Counted from the first letter of the stretch, positions 1-13,500 are shown. The stretch: 64,000 bases of DNA from Sarcomyxa edulis (GCA_009761415.1 QUOL01000002.1:2294001-2358000), one strand, 5' to 3'. Notes: generated from the letters alone by a model not told the origin. Numbers and translations are program-made.

Positions 1-572
1 AGCATACACCTGTTAACTAATAAGAGCATTAGAACGATGTTAAATGACAGACATTCAAATTTAGCTACCTTCATTGTCGCCCTGAATTCTCACATGATGA
101 GAATGTATCGACCAACTGCAAGCAGGTCATATGTCAGACGCCAGTACGAACTCGTGCTGATGTCCGCTCACCTGGACTGCATATTCGTCAGAGAAAAACG
201 GGATCACTGAGACAGCTGGGTGCATTGCGAGGAGATAAGGATGATCATGAGAGAATCACGACACTTGGGCCAAATATAACGAAGGTGCAGCCATATTTAG
301 CGGGTTTCTCTCTCAGGTCTGACAAGTTTGGGACGGCGGTCATGGAAATAGAAACATTATGGGAGCCATCGGAGCCACAGCTATTCCCCGAGCTCAGTAC
401 CCATAACTGAGTGGCAGGAGGAGACGAAGAGACTCGGAGGCCGGAGTTCGGCGGCGGGAAAGCTCAGGCCGAAGCGTGCACGTGATAACGTGTTCGGCAC
501 CGGCGCTCTCGATCACAAAGTTGGAAGTCCAGCAACTTGAAGTTGAAGGTCGTCCGAGGATATCGTCTAGCT
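1..572. other. Intergenic / 5' flank, no gene seen
   Basis: No reading frame here shows a recognisable domain or splice-linked coding pattern. The stretch precedes the WW/FF-domain gene and probably holds its promoter and 5' UTR. A short open frame at 225-410 has ordinary composition and no similarity I can name. Confidence 0.5.
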
Positions 573-3286
573 ATGTCAGCTCCTCAATTTGTTCCCTTGG
601 GCCCCCCTCCTTTACCGCTAGGCTGGACAGAGCATATCGGTTCGTAGTCTTTGACCATGTACGTTCGTACATCTCTTCATACCATATATCTATTCATTTA
701 GGTCCGGGCGGTCAAATCTACTATCACAATGTTCAAACTCAGGAATCTACCTATGTTCGGCCGCTACCTGCTTTTCCCATCCAGACAGTCCAGCCGGTCA
801 AGAAGAAAAAGGAAAAACCACTTGTAAAAATTCCCATTCCGGGTACTGACTGGATACGCGTCAGAACGACGGAAGGCAATATCTTCTACTCCCATAAGGT
901 CAAGAAGGAGAGTCTGTGGACTGTACCAGATGAGATCAAAGAGGCTGTAATCTTGCTGGAAAAGCAGGAGAAAGAAAAGGAGGAGAAGGAAGCGAGTCAA
1001 AAGGAAGACGACGGAGAGGCCGAGCGGCTGCTTGAGATAGAACGAGTCAAAGCCGAAGTGAAAGAAATGGTGAAAAGGAAAGCGGAAGATCCAGTTCCTC
1101 TGGACGAAGTCGTGATCTCTAAGAAAGCCAGGGTTGAAGAAGAGGACGAGGACGAGGACGAGGACGATTCTGACGACAGCGAAGAAGAGGAATGGCAGAG
1201 GGAGGCAGCTGATCAATTAGCTGCAGAGGCTGAGGAGGAAAAGAAACGGGTAGAAGAAGAGACTAGGAAACAAAAGGAGGAGGCAGAAGAGGAGGCCAGG
1301 AAGGCCAAGGAAGTACCGCTCAACATGCCCGCAAGAGTCGATTTGTCTCTCGAAGAGGGCAAGGCCTTATTCAAGGTAACTTATTGAGCCCTCAGCGACT
1401 TTGTCGACTAATTCTTCAATATTCCTGCTTTAGACTCTGCTTCGGGAGAAGGACATAAATCCGCTTCACCCCTGGGACACTTCTCTTCCACTCTTCATAT
1501 CTGACCCACGCTATGTTCTTCTTCCCTCAGTATCGGCCCGTCGAGAAGCATTTGACGAATACTGTCGGGACCGAGCGCGTGAACTACGTCAATCTAATGT
1601 GAAGAAGGAAAAGGACGCCGCAAATCCTAAAGAGGAATTCGAAAGACTACTTCGAGAGGAAGTCAAGAGTACGAGGACAAGCTGGGGAGACTTCAGGAGA
1701 ACGTGGAAAAAAGATAGACGGTTTTGGGGATGGGGTCGAGATGATAGAGAACGAGAGAAGAGGTTTAGAGAATATGTCCGGGAGCTGGGAGAAAGTAAGT
1801 TTTGTGCACCTCTTACGGATGCTAAATATTAATTTGCGTCTTCACAGAAAAACGCGCGGCGGCCCAAAAAGCAGAGGCGGAATTCTTCGTTCTACTCCGA
1901 GAGAAGGGATCTGTGAAACCAGACTCTATTTGGAAAGATGTGCGTCCCATTATATCACACAGATTTTTCTATACTTCTCTGAACTCCCTCTTTGAGCAGA
2001 TAAAACGACACATTCACAGCGACCCACGCTATGAAGCTGTAGGCTCATCATCGCTGCGGGAAGAGCTATTTCAGACATTCTTGAAAGCGGGAGTATCCCA
2101 GCCTACACCGGCGGCCGTGGAACCGGACCAAAAGCCTCGTATCACGGAAGAAGGAGGTCCGTCCGAGGAAATAGACGAGGCAGAGCAAGAACGAAAACGT
2201 AAGGAAAGGAAAGAACGAGCAGTCAAGGAACGTGAAGACAAGGTGAAAGCTGAACGTGGCCGGCTGGAGGCTGATATTGGACGATCCAGAATGGGGCTGA
2301 ATAAGGAGGAGGGAGAAAGAGAATTCATGTGCGCCTTGAAGTCTCTATCACTCTATAGTTCTTGCTCGGCGCTCATCACGAGGTTTTTATGTTTGTGTTT
2401 ACAGGAGTATGTTGACGGATGCGATTCGGGACCCACAGGTACGAGCATTACATTCGAAAGGACAGTTTCTGATATATTCTTGGGATACGATCCCTCTAAC
2501 AGGTAACTTGGGACAGCATCCTCCCTCAATTAAAAACAGACCCTCGGTTCAGGAATTCACCACTACCGTTAAACCAACAAATCCATCTTTTCCATACTCA
2601 CACCAGCCAACTTCGCTCCAAGCACATGTCTAGTCTATACGCTCTTTTCGAAACGCACGCGCCTTCTTTGGCGACTGAATTTTCATCGTTGCCGTTGCCT
2701 TCTCTGTTGGCTTCGTTCCCTGTTACGAAACTTGGGCTTGATGTTCGTGGGCTCGAACATGAATTTGATTCGTGGCAGCGTCAGCGAAATCACGATTCCA
2801 AGATTGCTTTTGATGAAATGTTGACCGAGAATGCATTTGTTGAGTTCTGGGGGAGACTTGCTAGGATTGGTGGAGAAGGTGAGTTTCCGTCTGTCCATAA
2901 ATTCATCCCAGATCTAATGTATATCTAGGTGTTGACGGAGGTGTCAAGGCTGATGAGATGGAAGACGATGAAGGAGAAGGTGGTGGTGGCAAGGTCGATA
3001 TGAAGGTCCTCGCAAAAAATGTCGACGTACAAGAAATGGAAAAAGTCTTGAAGGCAAGTGCCATCTTCTTCTTCAGTCTGCATGAGCTGTGTATTGATGA
3101 TGCAATAGAACGACAAGCGCTACATTATGTTCGACCATGTACCAGAGCAAAGAGAACGGTGGATAAGGGTATGTCTCTTGAGATCTAGGACGCACTTACT
3201 ACTTTCTGACCCGATTATTTCAGGATTATCTATCACAGCTATCAGCTCCAAAACTCTCTGTACATATACCACAGCAGTCGTCTTGA
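573..3286 (+). CDS. WW- and FF-domain pre-mRNA processing / transcription elongation factor (TCERG1/Dre4/Prp40-like)
   Basis: The spliced product is about 725 residues in roughly ten exons. It starts at ATG 573 (MSAPQFVPLG); the first intron is 640-701. Two WW domains lie near the N-terminus, one split by intron 1 (GWTEHIG then PGGQIYYHN) and a second around WIRVRTTEGNIFYSHK with SLWTVP. A charged E/K/D-rich linker follows, then several FF domains: one with NPLHPWDTSLPLFISDPRY, one with SVKPDSIWKD and HIHSDPRYEAVG, one with TWDSILPQLKTDPRF, and a last one with NDKRYIMFDHVPEQR and WIRDYLSQL. Known family members scaffold splicing factors and the phosphorylated Pol II C-terminal domain in the nucleus. 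The final FF repeat resembles TCERG1 more than Prp40, which would place it with S. pombe Dre4. The family is well supported; the exact orthology is inference. Confidence 0.88.
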
Positions 3287-3344
3287 ATACTCATACTGAC
3301 CATACCGTAACATCACCCGTTGTCTCATTCTCCTCTCAAGGACG

Positions 3345-3449
3345 TGACGTGCATGTAACATATTCAATTTTGTGCCTTCGTCCGCGTGATCGGGGTCACG
3401 GAACTTGTTACTCGCAGCGCTTCTGATCTTGACACGCCTTGACACGTCA
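3345..3449. promoter_or_regulatory. Pair of UPRE-like TGACGTG cores upstream of the ER Hsp90 gene
   Basis: TGACGTG is at 3345-3351 on the plus strand, and its reverse complement CACGTCA is at 3443-3449. They lie about 220 and 120 bp before the start codon of the ER Hsp90 gene. TGACGTG is the core of the unfolded-protein-response element bound by Hac1/XBP1-type bZIP factors. Their place before an ER chaperone gene makes a UPR role plausible, but binding is inferred. Confidence 0.5.
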
Positions 3450-3463
3450 GTCTATCCCGGTCC

Positions 3464-3470
3464 TATATAA
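3464..3470 (+). promoter_or_regulatory. TATA box of the ER Hsp90 gene
   Basis: TATATAA lies about 100 bp upstream of the start codon at 3566, just downstream of the two UPRE-like cores. The spacing fits a TATA-driven inducible fungal promoter. Confidence 0.45.
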
Positions 3471-3565
3471 GTTGACTGCGCGCAACGAAGAATCTGGATA
3501 CACAAGTTGACTCATACAAGCTTTGCAAGGCCAGAGCTAGCTGAAAGGCTTATAACGGTTCAGAG

Positions 3566-6500
3566 ATGCGGCTCTTCCGTCCTGTCATTTTATCCTTGAC
3601 CCTCCTCGCGTCCTATGTCTCTGCTCAGGACTTCGATTCGACGGGGGTGCCCAAGGAAAAGCATAACTACCAGGTCAGTATATCTTAGTTTTTCCTGATG
3701 TGATAGTGAGCAAGCCTGATATACACGATATCATTTAGAGCGATGTTGCGCGTCTGCGCAAGATTGTCATCAACAGGCGAGTCACTTTTTCTTCAGAAAT
3801 GGAGCGTTGCTTACCCGTTCTTGACGATCAGTCTCTACTCTCACCAGTGAGCATTTCTACCTAAAGAATCTCTATCATTTGGCAAACGACTGATCCTGTA
3901 TACAGAGACATATTCCTGCGGGAATTAGTTTCCAACGCTAATGACGCATTGGAAAAGCTGCGGCTTACTGCCCTTACGGATAAAAATGTATGGGACGGTG
4001 TGGACCCCTTGAACATCACAATTAAGGCTGTAAAAGATGAGTCTGGTAAAGGTGGAAAGCTCATCATCTCAGGTGAGTATCGAGGCGCTCATTACAGTTT
4101 CCGGAAGCCAACGATTGAGTATCACAGACACTGGAATCGGAATGACTCCCGACGAATTGACTAATAATCTCGTCAGTAGTAAAATCTTCCCAGATATCGT
4201 TGTTGCTCAATCGATCATCCCTAGGGCACACTTGCAAAATCAGGAACCTCCGATTTCTTGGACAAGGCCGAAAGCACAGATGGTACTGGGACCGGAAATC
4301 TCATTGGTGCATTTGGACTCGGATTCTACAGTAGTTTCCTCGTCGCAGACAAAGTCTACGTTGCGTCACTCGCTCCCAAGTCAGAGAAGAACCCGAATCC
4401 TGTCCAACACGTCTTCAGTTCTTCCGCGGATGATAGCTCCTTCGAAATTTTCCCTGATCCTCGCGGTAATACTCTCGGTCGCGGGACCGAAATCACTCTC
4501 ATCTTGAAGGAGGATGCCCTGGACTATCTTGACGAGGCGAAGATCACAGAATTGATGTACGCTTTGTTCCTACTTCATTGGGGGGATGTAATGCTCACGT
4601 TAACATTAGCCACAAGCATTCCTCTTTCTCCTCGGCTTTCCCCATATATTTGTTCACCCAGAGAACAGAAGAGGTACCCGACGAAGAGGCCGCAGAAACA
4701 GAAACTCCATCTGAATCCGCCTCTCAAGAGGTACCTTCACCATCCTCTTCTGACGCAGCAGAGGATTTGGAAGATGATGACGACGAAGCCATTGTGGAAG
4801 ATGTCCCTGCTGAAACGCCAGCAGAAGATGAACCTCCAAAAATGAAAAGCGTAGTGGTCGACGAATGGGTTAGACTAAATTCTCAACCACCTCTTTGGAT
4901 GAGGTACGCAAAATGTATCGAGTTGTTGAGTCAATGTCTGATCTGTATATCCAGGGACCCCAAAGATGTTACCGATGAGGAATATAGCCTATTCTACCAG
5001 GCTACATTCAAAGACTTCCAAGAGCCGTTGGCTTGGGATCACTTCTCGGCCGACTCTGGATCAGGCGTGGCTTTCCGTGCTATTATATTCATTCCCACCA
5101 AGTTGTAAGTTCATACCAGTTGTATCGTGCGCTGGGTAAGTTTTCCTCAGACGTTATACTTCGACAGGCCAGACACATACTGGCAACAGCCGCTTCAATA
5201 CAACCCTAAGGATATCCGGCTGATGGTCAAACGTACATTTATCACGTCCGATCTTGGTGAAGATGGGTTGCCCAAATGGGCCAGTTGGGTCAAGGTTGTA
5301 GTAGACGGTTCGTTGTTCAGCCGTCCATCTTCATTCTGGATGTCTCTGACTATAAATCTAATTCTATCTTCCAGCGGAGGACCTCCCTCTCAACGTCTCG
5401 AGAGAGACTCTCCAGTCGACTCGATTCTTGAAACAAATCAAGCAGGTCATCCTCAGACATCTTATTCAGCTCTTCACCCGTTTGACGGAAGAGGAAGATC
5501 AAGAGAAGCTCAAAGCCTTCCAGGAAACCTATAATTCTATCCTGAAACTGGGCGCTGTTGAAGATCTTAAAAACCGGGACAAATTGGCGCAACTTACACG
5601 GTTCGGTACTACACAGAGGAACAGTACTTCTCTCGATGAGGTTAGCTTTTGAGACCGTCACATACAAGCTCCAAGCTAATATTTGTCCGCTCTAGTACCT
5701 CGAAAACCGCAAGCAAGGTCAAAAGCAGGTGCGCTGTCATCACTGACCCATTGTTGGACTACAGAACGATGACTGACCGTTGTCTCGTCTCAGATCTTCT
5801 ACCTTGCTGAGGCTGGAAAGACTACTGAGCATCTCGCTAAGAGTGTCTTTGTTGAGAAGCTCGATGCACGGGGCTACGAAGTCTTACTGTTGACTGAACC
5901 ACTCGACGAGATTTTCGTACAAAACATTCGTCGATGGAAAACGATACCCTTCCAAGATGTAGCGAAAGCTGGTCTGAAATTCGGAGATGAGGAATTAGAT
6001 CCAGAGGAAGAAAAGGCGCAGCAGAAAGCATTGACAGAGAAGTTCAAGCCATTGTTGGATTGGCTCAAATCTGAGGCGAAGGATGCCGTCAGGGATGGTA
6101 CGCTTTGATTCGTCATCCATTACTGGGCAACTCTGATGTTTCTTGTAGTTGTCATTTCCAACAGACTTGTCCGAAGTGCCTGTGCAATTGTCGCAGATGC
6201 TCATGGGTACACCGCCAATGTCGAGAAGATGATGAGTCAGTGCATCGTTGTTCAAAGCTGTTAACGATTGACTCAGTCATCCGATAGGTGCCTCTGGCAA
6301 CAAACAAAACCAGGGTTACCTGTACGAATTTGCGAAGAAGCAGAAAGTGCTGGAAATCAACCCTCGCTCCCCATTGATCGAAGGTCTTCTACGAAGAGTT
6401 GCAGACCTTCTCGACGAGGAAGAAAAAGACCTTGAAGCCGAGGATGAGCTGAAAGAAGTGGCTTCCATCCTCATTGATGGTGCCCTTGTCCGTTCAGGCT

Positions 6501-6885
6501 TCGAAGTTCCCGACTCGAATGAGTGCGTATATACTGGCCACCACATTCCTTCCTGGACTGAACTTCATCTTCTTCTAGATTCTTCGCGCGTGTTGATCGA
6601 GTTCTGAGAAGGTCGCTCGGTGTTTCTGAGACAGCGCCTACCGATACTACAGTGAAGCCAGCACCGCCAGTAGACCCAGAAGTACCAGATCTCGACAACG
6701 AGATGCCGCCCCTTCCTCCAGACGACGGCAAAGCAGGTATCATACTTCCAGACCATATGAAAGATCAGGTATGAAATGTGTGACTCCTTGTATGATCTCG
6801 ACTAATGCTCGCGTCGCAGATATCGATTGAAATGGAGGAAATCGATGAGGATGGGAACGTTGTAGGGGGACATGACGAGCTTTGA
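3566..6885 (+). CDS. Endoplasmic-reticulum Hsp90 (endoplasmin / GRP94-like), HDEL-terminated
   Basis: About 825 residues in some 16 exons. An N-terminal signal peptide ([20 protein letters not shown]) precedes the Hsp90 ATP-binding domain, with [23 protein letters not shown] and GLGFYSSF. A highly acidic linker (about residues 280-340) follows. The middle domain keeps the catalytic-loop signature [11 protein letters not shown]. The dimerisation domain includes [11 protein letters not shown], and the chain ends in GGHDEL. The signal peptide plus HDEL place it in the ER lumen, where GRP94 proteins fold secreted and membrane clients using ATP. Two exons are unusual: an intron begins with GC (donor 3777, acceptor ends 3831), and a 15-nt microexon follows at 3832-3846. 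The frame is intact and no key residue is missing. S. cerevisiae lacks a GRP94. Confidence 0.95.
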
Positions 6886-7180
6886 CTTTGACTTATTGGA
6901 TTCAACACTATCAACACATTGTCTTATTATATCTGAAGTACACATCTGGATTCAATTGCATGATACTTTTCTTGGAAGCATTGGCTGCTGTACTTGATAA
7001 TGCCGGCGTTCTCGGTCTTCCACGTGTTTGAGGATGCATCGCGAAACTGGCCAGCACTTCGCAGTTATCCTTATCCCATTACCGTGTTATCTTCATAAAT
7101 ACTACCAATCGCTGTCAGACGTCGAGGCCTGCTCTTTGGAAGGATACTAATCCGTCTATTGATTTGACTATAGCAGGCGC

Positions 7181-10100
7181 ATGGCAGCCTTTTCACGCCT
7201 TCAACTCGCAGCTGCATTGCTCGGTATGTACTTTCACTTTCAGCTATTTCTCAAGACTACAATATTCCCTCACAGAGTACGACAATGATCCCGAAGATCC
7301 TAATGCCCCATATCGGTCAGCCAAGGAGAGCGCTATCTTCGCGCATCTCCGTCGAAATGCTGGTCCTCGCCCTCCGCAAGTATCCCGCAAGAGTGATTAT
7401 CTAGGAATCTCAATGCCTAGCGAAACGGCGAGTATGGGAGGACGGGACTCTGCTTTAGACGTTCGAAAGTCGAGAGCATCGATCAACACCCTTCACAATC
7501 CATTTGGTGCAGATGAGACCCTCGATGGCCACTACGAGGATGCGGAAATGGAAGTCGACTTGAAATCTTGGGGACTCGACGCGTTTATGCCTAAGGATAA
7601 AGGCTCAAAAGGCGGAAAGGGTAAAGAAAAGGCGGGGACCCTCCCCAATCCGCACCCCGTATCATCCGTACGTTCTGCCGAAGGTTATAATGGAGCAGAA
7701 TTTAAACCGAAGATGAGTTCAAGATCAATGAGTCTCGGGAATTTCGATCAATTTGGAGTTGGGGGTGCATTCCTTGAATCTGAATCGTCCAATCCTGACA
7801 TCCGGAGACGGACTTTCGGTACTCCACTTGATATTCCTGCCACAACGTCTCCCAGTATTCCCCCTCAACGTCGTCGTTCAGCATCTTTCAATGCTTTAGT
7901 AGATGCTATACCCGCTGCACCTCCCCTCCACTCGATACCCTTCCCCACTGGTTCGGCTCGTTCTGCGTCACCTTCACCTGACGATCAACTCCGTTCTTCA
8001 TCTCGTACATCCTGGCTGGATGCCAGACAACAACATGACCGAACTTACTCCTCTGCAACTATGGATTCCAAATTCATCTCGAACGAGGATGCTCAAAATC
8101 GAGCAAACCGAGCGCGTGCTGTATCGAATGCGAGTATGGGCACCATAGGATCCCGAGCAATGCTTGCTGATGATAACCCTTTTGCTCTGGAACCTCCGAC
8201 GCGCACGTCTAAATTCGACCCGAAAGCAGCAGCACATGCCCGGACAATGTCGCGCGTATCGATGGGCTCACGAATGCACCTGGATCCCAACGATGGCGCC
8301 TCCGTTATGACTGCACAGGCCCAGCCAAATAGAAATCGCCCGCTCTCGACGATGGAGCTTCTACGTCCAAAAGTCCTCGTGATGCCCTCTCCCCTACAAC
8401 CGGTCCAGCCATCAGCACCTCTGCCTGTGCAGGTAACGGAAGGATTCCAGCTGTCTGTAGATGGGCCCCCGTTACCTCCAGCTGCTCGCACAAATCGTCG
8501 GGCATCCTCGACTTTATCAATGCTTAGCCCATCCTCATCGGGACTCGTTGCATCCAATTCATTTACACCCAATCCACGATTGGATCTCTCCTTATCTCAG
8601 TTGACCTTCCGCAACACGCTCCTCGTGGGAGGCCAAAGAGATGTAGCTTATGCAGATATCGACAATGCACTCCCTCGGGCTACAGAGGACGGAGTGCAGG
8701 TTCATCCGTATCTGTCTGACGAGATTGTGGATGTACCTGTGTCAGGAACAGTCGTAGTCGAGGAAGGCAAGCGTCGCCCCCCCGGTAAATTGTACGGAAA
8801 GAGTCTAATCGACGATCTTGAATCGAGGAAAGCTGAGATGCGTGGCAAACAACGGTGAGCATTCATTTGTTCTCGATGTGTAGATTTGAGATATTCATTT
8901 TTATATTTCTTAGTGTTTTCACTGGAGATGAACGACCGTCCATGATGGCACGAGGTCCGTTACCGCGTTCCAGTACTCTTATTGACCCGGCAGCTCTCCA
9001 AATGCGGCCTACATCTCAGCGCATGAGCTCTTTTGGCTCCCAACCTGGCTTGGCTCGAAGAGCTTCGGGAAATGTCAAACCTCTCCTCAATTTCGAAAGC
9101 GAAGAGCAGTTGCCTCACCAATTATCTCCGAACTCGAAATTACTCAACCCACGATCTCCCAACCTGAGGGTCGCTAGCAGCCGCTCTGTTTTTGGAGTCG
9201 ATACAATCTGGGAGCGTGAGATGGCAAAGTTGAAGGAGATGGAAGCTCAAGAAAAAATCGAAGCTGCGGAGCGACTACTTCGGGAGGAGGAGGAAGAGGC
9301 CCGGGATGGCAAGAAAAATAAGAAGGGCAAAGGCAAAGGCAAAGGCAAAGGCAAAGATAAAGACACAAGTAGACCGAAAGCGGAAGCTACTCCAAGTCCA
9401 CCGGAGGAACCAGAATCCCCTTCGATCCCACCGGTTATGTCTGCTCCCAGAATCTCTGCGGAACCTCCCATCTTGCCCTCCATCTCAAGAACTATAAGAG
9501 GTCCACCACCCCCTCCGGGTGAAGACGACGACGAGACTGAAACCGAAGACAGTGACGCTGAAGATCATGCAGACCACGCCCGTGACAACGTCGATCCAGG
9601 ATCGCAAGGCTGGTATGCCGGATCGTCTGACGAAGAAGACAGAAGTCCACGAGACAAGGGCCCGCGACGCACCACAGGCGTTGGGCTCAGATATCCTAAG
9701 GATTCTCGAAATCGTCCAGCCGTAGCCGACGAGAGCGATGAAGAAGACCTACCACTTGCTGCTACGCTCGGCCGAGCTGCGCAGCGAGCCACTAGACTAG
9801 GACCCTCGGGACCAGATTCAGACGAAGAAAAACCTCTATCAGTCTTACTCGAAAAGACAAGGACGAGTCTTCCATCTATCAATTTTGATAGACTCTCGGA
9901 TCCTAAATCTGAAGAAGATGAAGATAATGAACCACTCGGTCTTCGTGCATCAAGAGTCATGTCTGTACATGGAGGTGATGACGATGACACACCGCTGGCT
10001 TTTCACCCCGAGCAACAACGCCGATCTCAATTCCAAATGATGGCCCAGCAGCAGCAGCAACAACAGATGATGATGCAAGCGCAAATGCAAAACAGTATGT

Positions 10101-10273
10101 TCTTCCATCCGCCTTCTATGATAGGATCTGGTTTCTTTGGACCGCCGATACCCCCGATGATGATGCAGCCGCCCCCAATGGTGGCGCCTTCACCACCTCC
10201 CATACCTGATGCCGTGAAATACGGTCGCGTCGACCGATGGCGGCGAGACGTGGCAGTTGAAGGTGAACCATAG
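7181..10273 (+). CDS. Large conserved-looking disordered protein of unknown function
   Basis: Three exons (7181-7223, 7276-8854, 8914-10273) give about 990 residues. The first joins cleanly as MAAFSRLQLAAALL then EYDNDPEDPN. The N-terminal part contains YRSAKESAIFAHLRR and DLKSWGLDAFMP, the least low-complexity stretches and so the likeliest conserved motifs. Most of the rest is Ser/Pro/Arg-rich and probably disordered. A charged helical stretch (WEREMAKLKEMEAQEKIEAAERLL) leads into alternating KG repeats. Acidic clusters, a poly-Gln run near 10045-10065 and a Met/Pro-rich C-terminus follow. I see no signal peptide, membrane segment or enzyme motif. A scaffold or regulatory role is possible, but no function can be assigned. 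Confidence 0.8.
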
Positions 10274-10588
10274 GAGACCACACTCATTGCATACCATGCA
10301 TTTCTATCCACTTATTATATATCCTGTGATCACACCCATCATCTAATGCAATGCCATAACATTTATTTCCTTGTTTCGTGCAGATGGAGTACATAGACAT
10401 CAAGATCTATAAGGTATCAAAATGAGGTATCAGTATCAGTATCAGTATCAGTATGTATTATTAGTGGAGAGATATTAGAAACAGGTGAAGGGGGTCAATG
10501 CATGCATGAAGAACAAGAATGTAGTAAACAAAAGGTCCATGCTGCCTTGAATGCTGCCGTTATCAAAAAAATACAAATGAAATGAGCT
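10274..10588. other. Convergent 3' intergenic region with hexanucleotide repeat
   Basis: This lies between the stop codons of two convergent genes. It contains about four copies of the six-base unit GTATCA at 10427-10454 and AT-rich sequence typical of 3' UTRs. No gene is seen. Confidence 0.6.
10427..10454 (+). repeat. Hexanucleotide microsatellite (GTATCA)n
   Basis: Four tandem GTATCA units followed by a partial unit lie in the convergent 3' region between the disordered-protein gene and the kelch gene. Confidence 0.85.
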
Positions 10589-13500
10589 TTAGGATGGGTT
10601 AGTGATCCGTAGCTTGCGCTTTGGTACCGTAACAATGTGGACATCACGTCTCTCCATTTCTTCCTCGATCTGGCGTTGCCTCGTCTCGTCGTCCACATCA
10701 TCATCCTCCTCATCGGTCTCCACGCTTCGGGGTTGTAGAACGGACATTTCGTCCACACCTGTCCCTGTATGTGCCACGCTGAACTGGGGCTGATGGTGGA
10801 CGTAAGGACTTCGAGGTGTGGAAGGGAATGGAAATTGTTCGTCTGTAGCGGTGGGAGGTGGCAGAGGATCGGCGAAGACAGATGGGTCGTGGATGGGTAG
10901 GGGCTCTGCACGCAACCGGGTGAACAATACCGTTAGGACGGATTGTTCTGGTCTCCCATTCCATGCAAACATCAACAGCAATGCATAGAAAACGACTATC
11001 CAAGCCAAGAACACGGCAAAGGAAGCTCGTGGTGCTCGAGACCATAAAGCCACGAGGGATACAACGCATAACCCGAGCAAGAATGCGTGGAAAAGAACGT
11101 GAATGACTATGTCCAATGGACTTGGGATTTCGATGTGTCTGGGTTTCACCTCCAATGGTGTTGCGAGCAAAGGTTCTGTAGTACCAGGTGTAGACGTTTG
11201 CAGTCGGCTAGAATGCGTGATGGCGTAGTCGAGCTCACCCTGTACATAGAAGCAATGAGGTCAGGAAAAACATTATCTAACGGTCAGATAGGTCTCACCA
11301 CTGCATTCAAACTTCGCCGACGTTGCATCCAATCAACGTCTCCTAGACTTGTCGGGGTATGAGAATTAGAACCATCCGACTGAAGGACGTTCTGCCAACT
11401 CTTTTGGGCTTGACGATTTCGAGATGGTCGATTCGTAACTTCGAATCCTCGATGAGGACCCGCGGAAGAGTTTACGGAGGAGCTATCACTTGACAATCGA
11501 CCCTCCTGACTCCGTCCCAAGGGTGGCCAAAAGCTGGAAGGAGCCCACGAATGTGTTCTTCGACGAGGCGAGAGAGATGGAGCAGGACTAGTGGGGCTCC
11601 GAGTCAAGGGAGCGCTATGATTGGAATTACCTCGTCGAAGTTTTTCTTCATGGGTTGGATGCAGATCTGTGAGCTCTCTGGCCTCCTGTGCCTTATCGCT
11701 CGTGCCTTTTTCACGAGAGTGACTGTTTCGTCTGAGGTATGCTGACAACAGCATGAGGAGTGGGATCACCCCGTACAAGCCAAGGAAGAACGCGAGTCCC
11801 GCTCTGCCATGACCAGTCTTCAAAAGCATCGAGCTGGAAGAGGATGATCGCTTGGCGAGAGTCGTAGCCGTGGAAGTGATAGTGGTGAAGGCGGTAGCTA
11901 ACCCACCTACGCCTAGACCATAAGCAGCTACGGCTAGTAAACCCGAGAGATATATCCCTGCAACATGAGGCTCTGTAGAGTGGCCTTGGTGAAATGATGA
12001 TGATGAAAGACGGAAGAGAAGAACAGCTGGTAGGAGTAGAGCTATGGATACAGGTGCTAAGACCTTATGAACAACGGCGGTATCAAACGGGTGAATATCA
12101 AGGGAATCTGACGACCCGGAAGACTGGGTGCTAGAGGGAACAGCGGACGTGGAAGTGGAGTGACGCGAACTTGACGTCGAGTGCGAGCCGGAGCTCGTCG
12201 ATGTAGGAGTGGAAATCGCGGTTGCACAGGCAGTCAAATACTTGACAGTCACTCCAGAACCGTCCGCATTGATACCACTCTCCAAGTTCCCAGACTTGAA
12301 GCTGGAACTTGAAGGCGTTACAGAGCCGTCATAGGCTCGCAAAAGCCACAGCTCAGATAGGTATTTACCAGATTCATCTCGGCCACCGAACACAATTATA
12401 TCAGACGATGATGAGCGTGAGCCCCCAACCAAGGCCTGAGAGTAGGTGACGGCCGCAGCACCTTCGCGTGGGGTGGGGACAGCTGGGTTCTGAGATGAGC
12501 TTCCCGGGTCACCTGCAGGTAGCACCCGACTCCAACTTCCGGTATTGATGTTCAGAACACTCTATATAAAGCGACAAAGTTTAGTTCTCAAAGCATCCGA
12601 AGCGAATTGCAATCTGCATACCACTTCTCCATCATTGAGGCCTCCGCTATCTTGCCACAGGGAGGAATTGAAAGTTCCAAGAAGCTGGAACACTTGGGAG
12701 GAGAAACTGGTAGAGAACGTATTGAGATTCGGGATGAGAACGGGACTGAATCGAGGAGCAGGACATGCATTGGGAGAGATTTCGCCACGAGTCGCAGTAT
12801 TGAGAACGAAGGAAGATTGTTCAGCGCAAGAATCATCGGTAGAAGACGTGTCATTGCAGCCTCCTGCAGCTATGACCTGTTGCAAAACCACGGTCCCACC
12901 CTGGTCAACGACGGAAGGTAGGTTGCCAGATATTTTTAGTGAATCCCAGCTTCCTGTCATACTGTTCGGTAGATTCGATGATAGGGTCCCCGAAATATTG
13001 AATCTCCATTCGCATTAATTGTTGACAACAATTCAGTAAATGATATGAAATTGTCGAAATGGGAACAATCATTCACCTCCAAACCTCAGAGAGAGGGCTG
13101 ACGTTGGTACCATCAAAGCCTCCAGCAAGGTAAAAAGTGTTGTTGGGTCCCGGAAGTACAGGATCTTGGATGGAGGTTGAGCGAGTATCTATTCCGCCTG
13201 AGGCTCCCCAGCGAGCGGAAGGACCACCAGCAGTGGTTGACACTTGACTCCAAAATTGATTGGTAAAATCATATTCCTGTCATCGGATAAATGGTTAGAT
13301 AACAGATACAGAATGAAAACACGTACCCAGACGTCGGAAAGTGCTTGTCCGTTGGAACCTTTCCCACCAATGACCACGAAGCCATGTCGACTTACAAGTC
13401 AATATTAGTGCAAGGATATTTTGAACGCAATTGTACATACTTGCTAGCTGCAAAATCGCATCCGTATATTGCTGCACTCCTCGCAGAGGGTGTAGTCTGG

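Noticed and set aside
476..572. Upstream ATG at 476 as the start of the WW/FF gene
   Set aside because: That frame only reaches the WW domains by reading through intron 1; ATG 573 with the 640-701 intron gives an intact first WW domain.
764..1216. 150-codon minus-strand frame opposite the WW/FF gene
   Set aside because: Antisense to the E/K-rich linker; its Leu/Phe-rich translation is the mirror of that low-complexity coding sequence.
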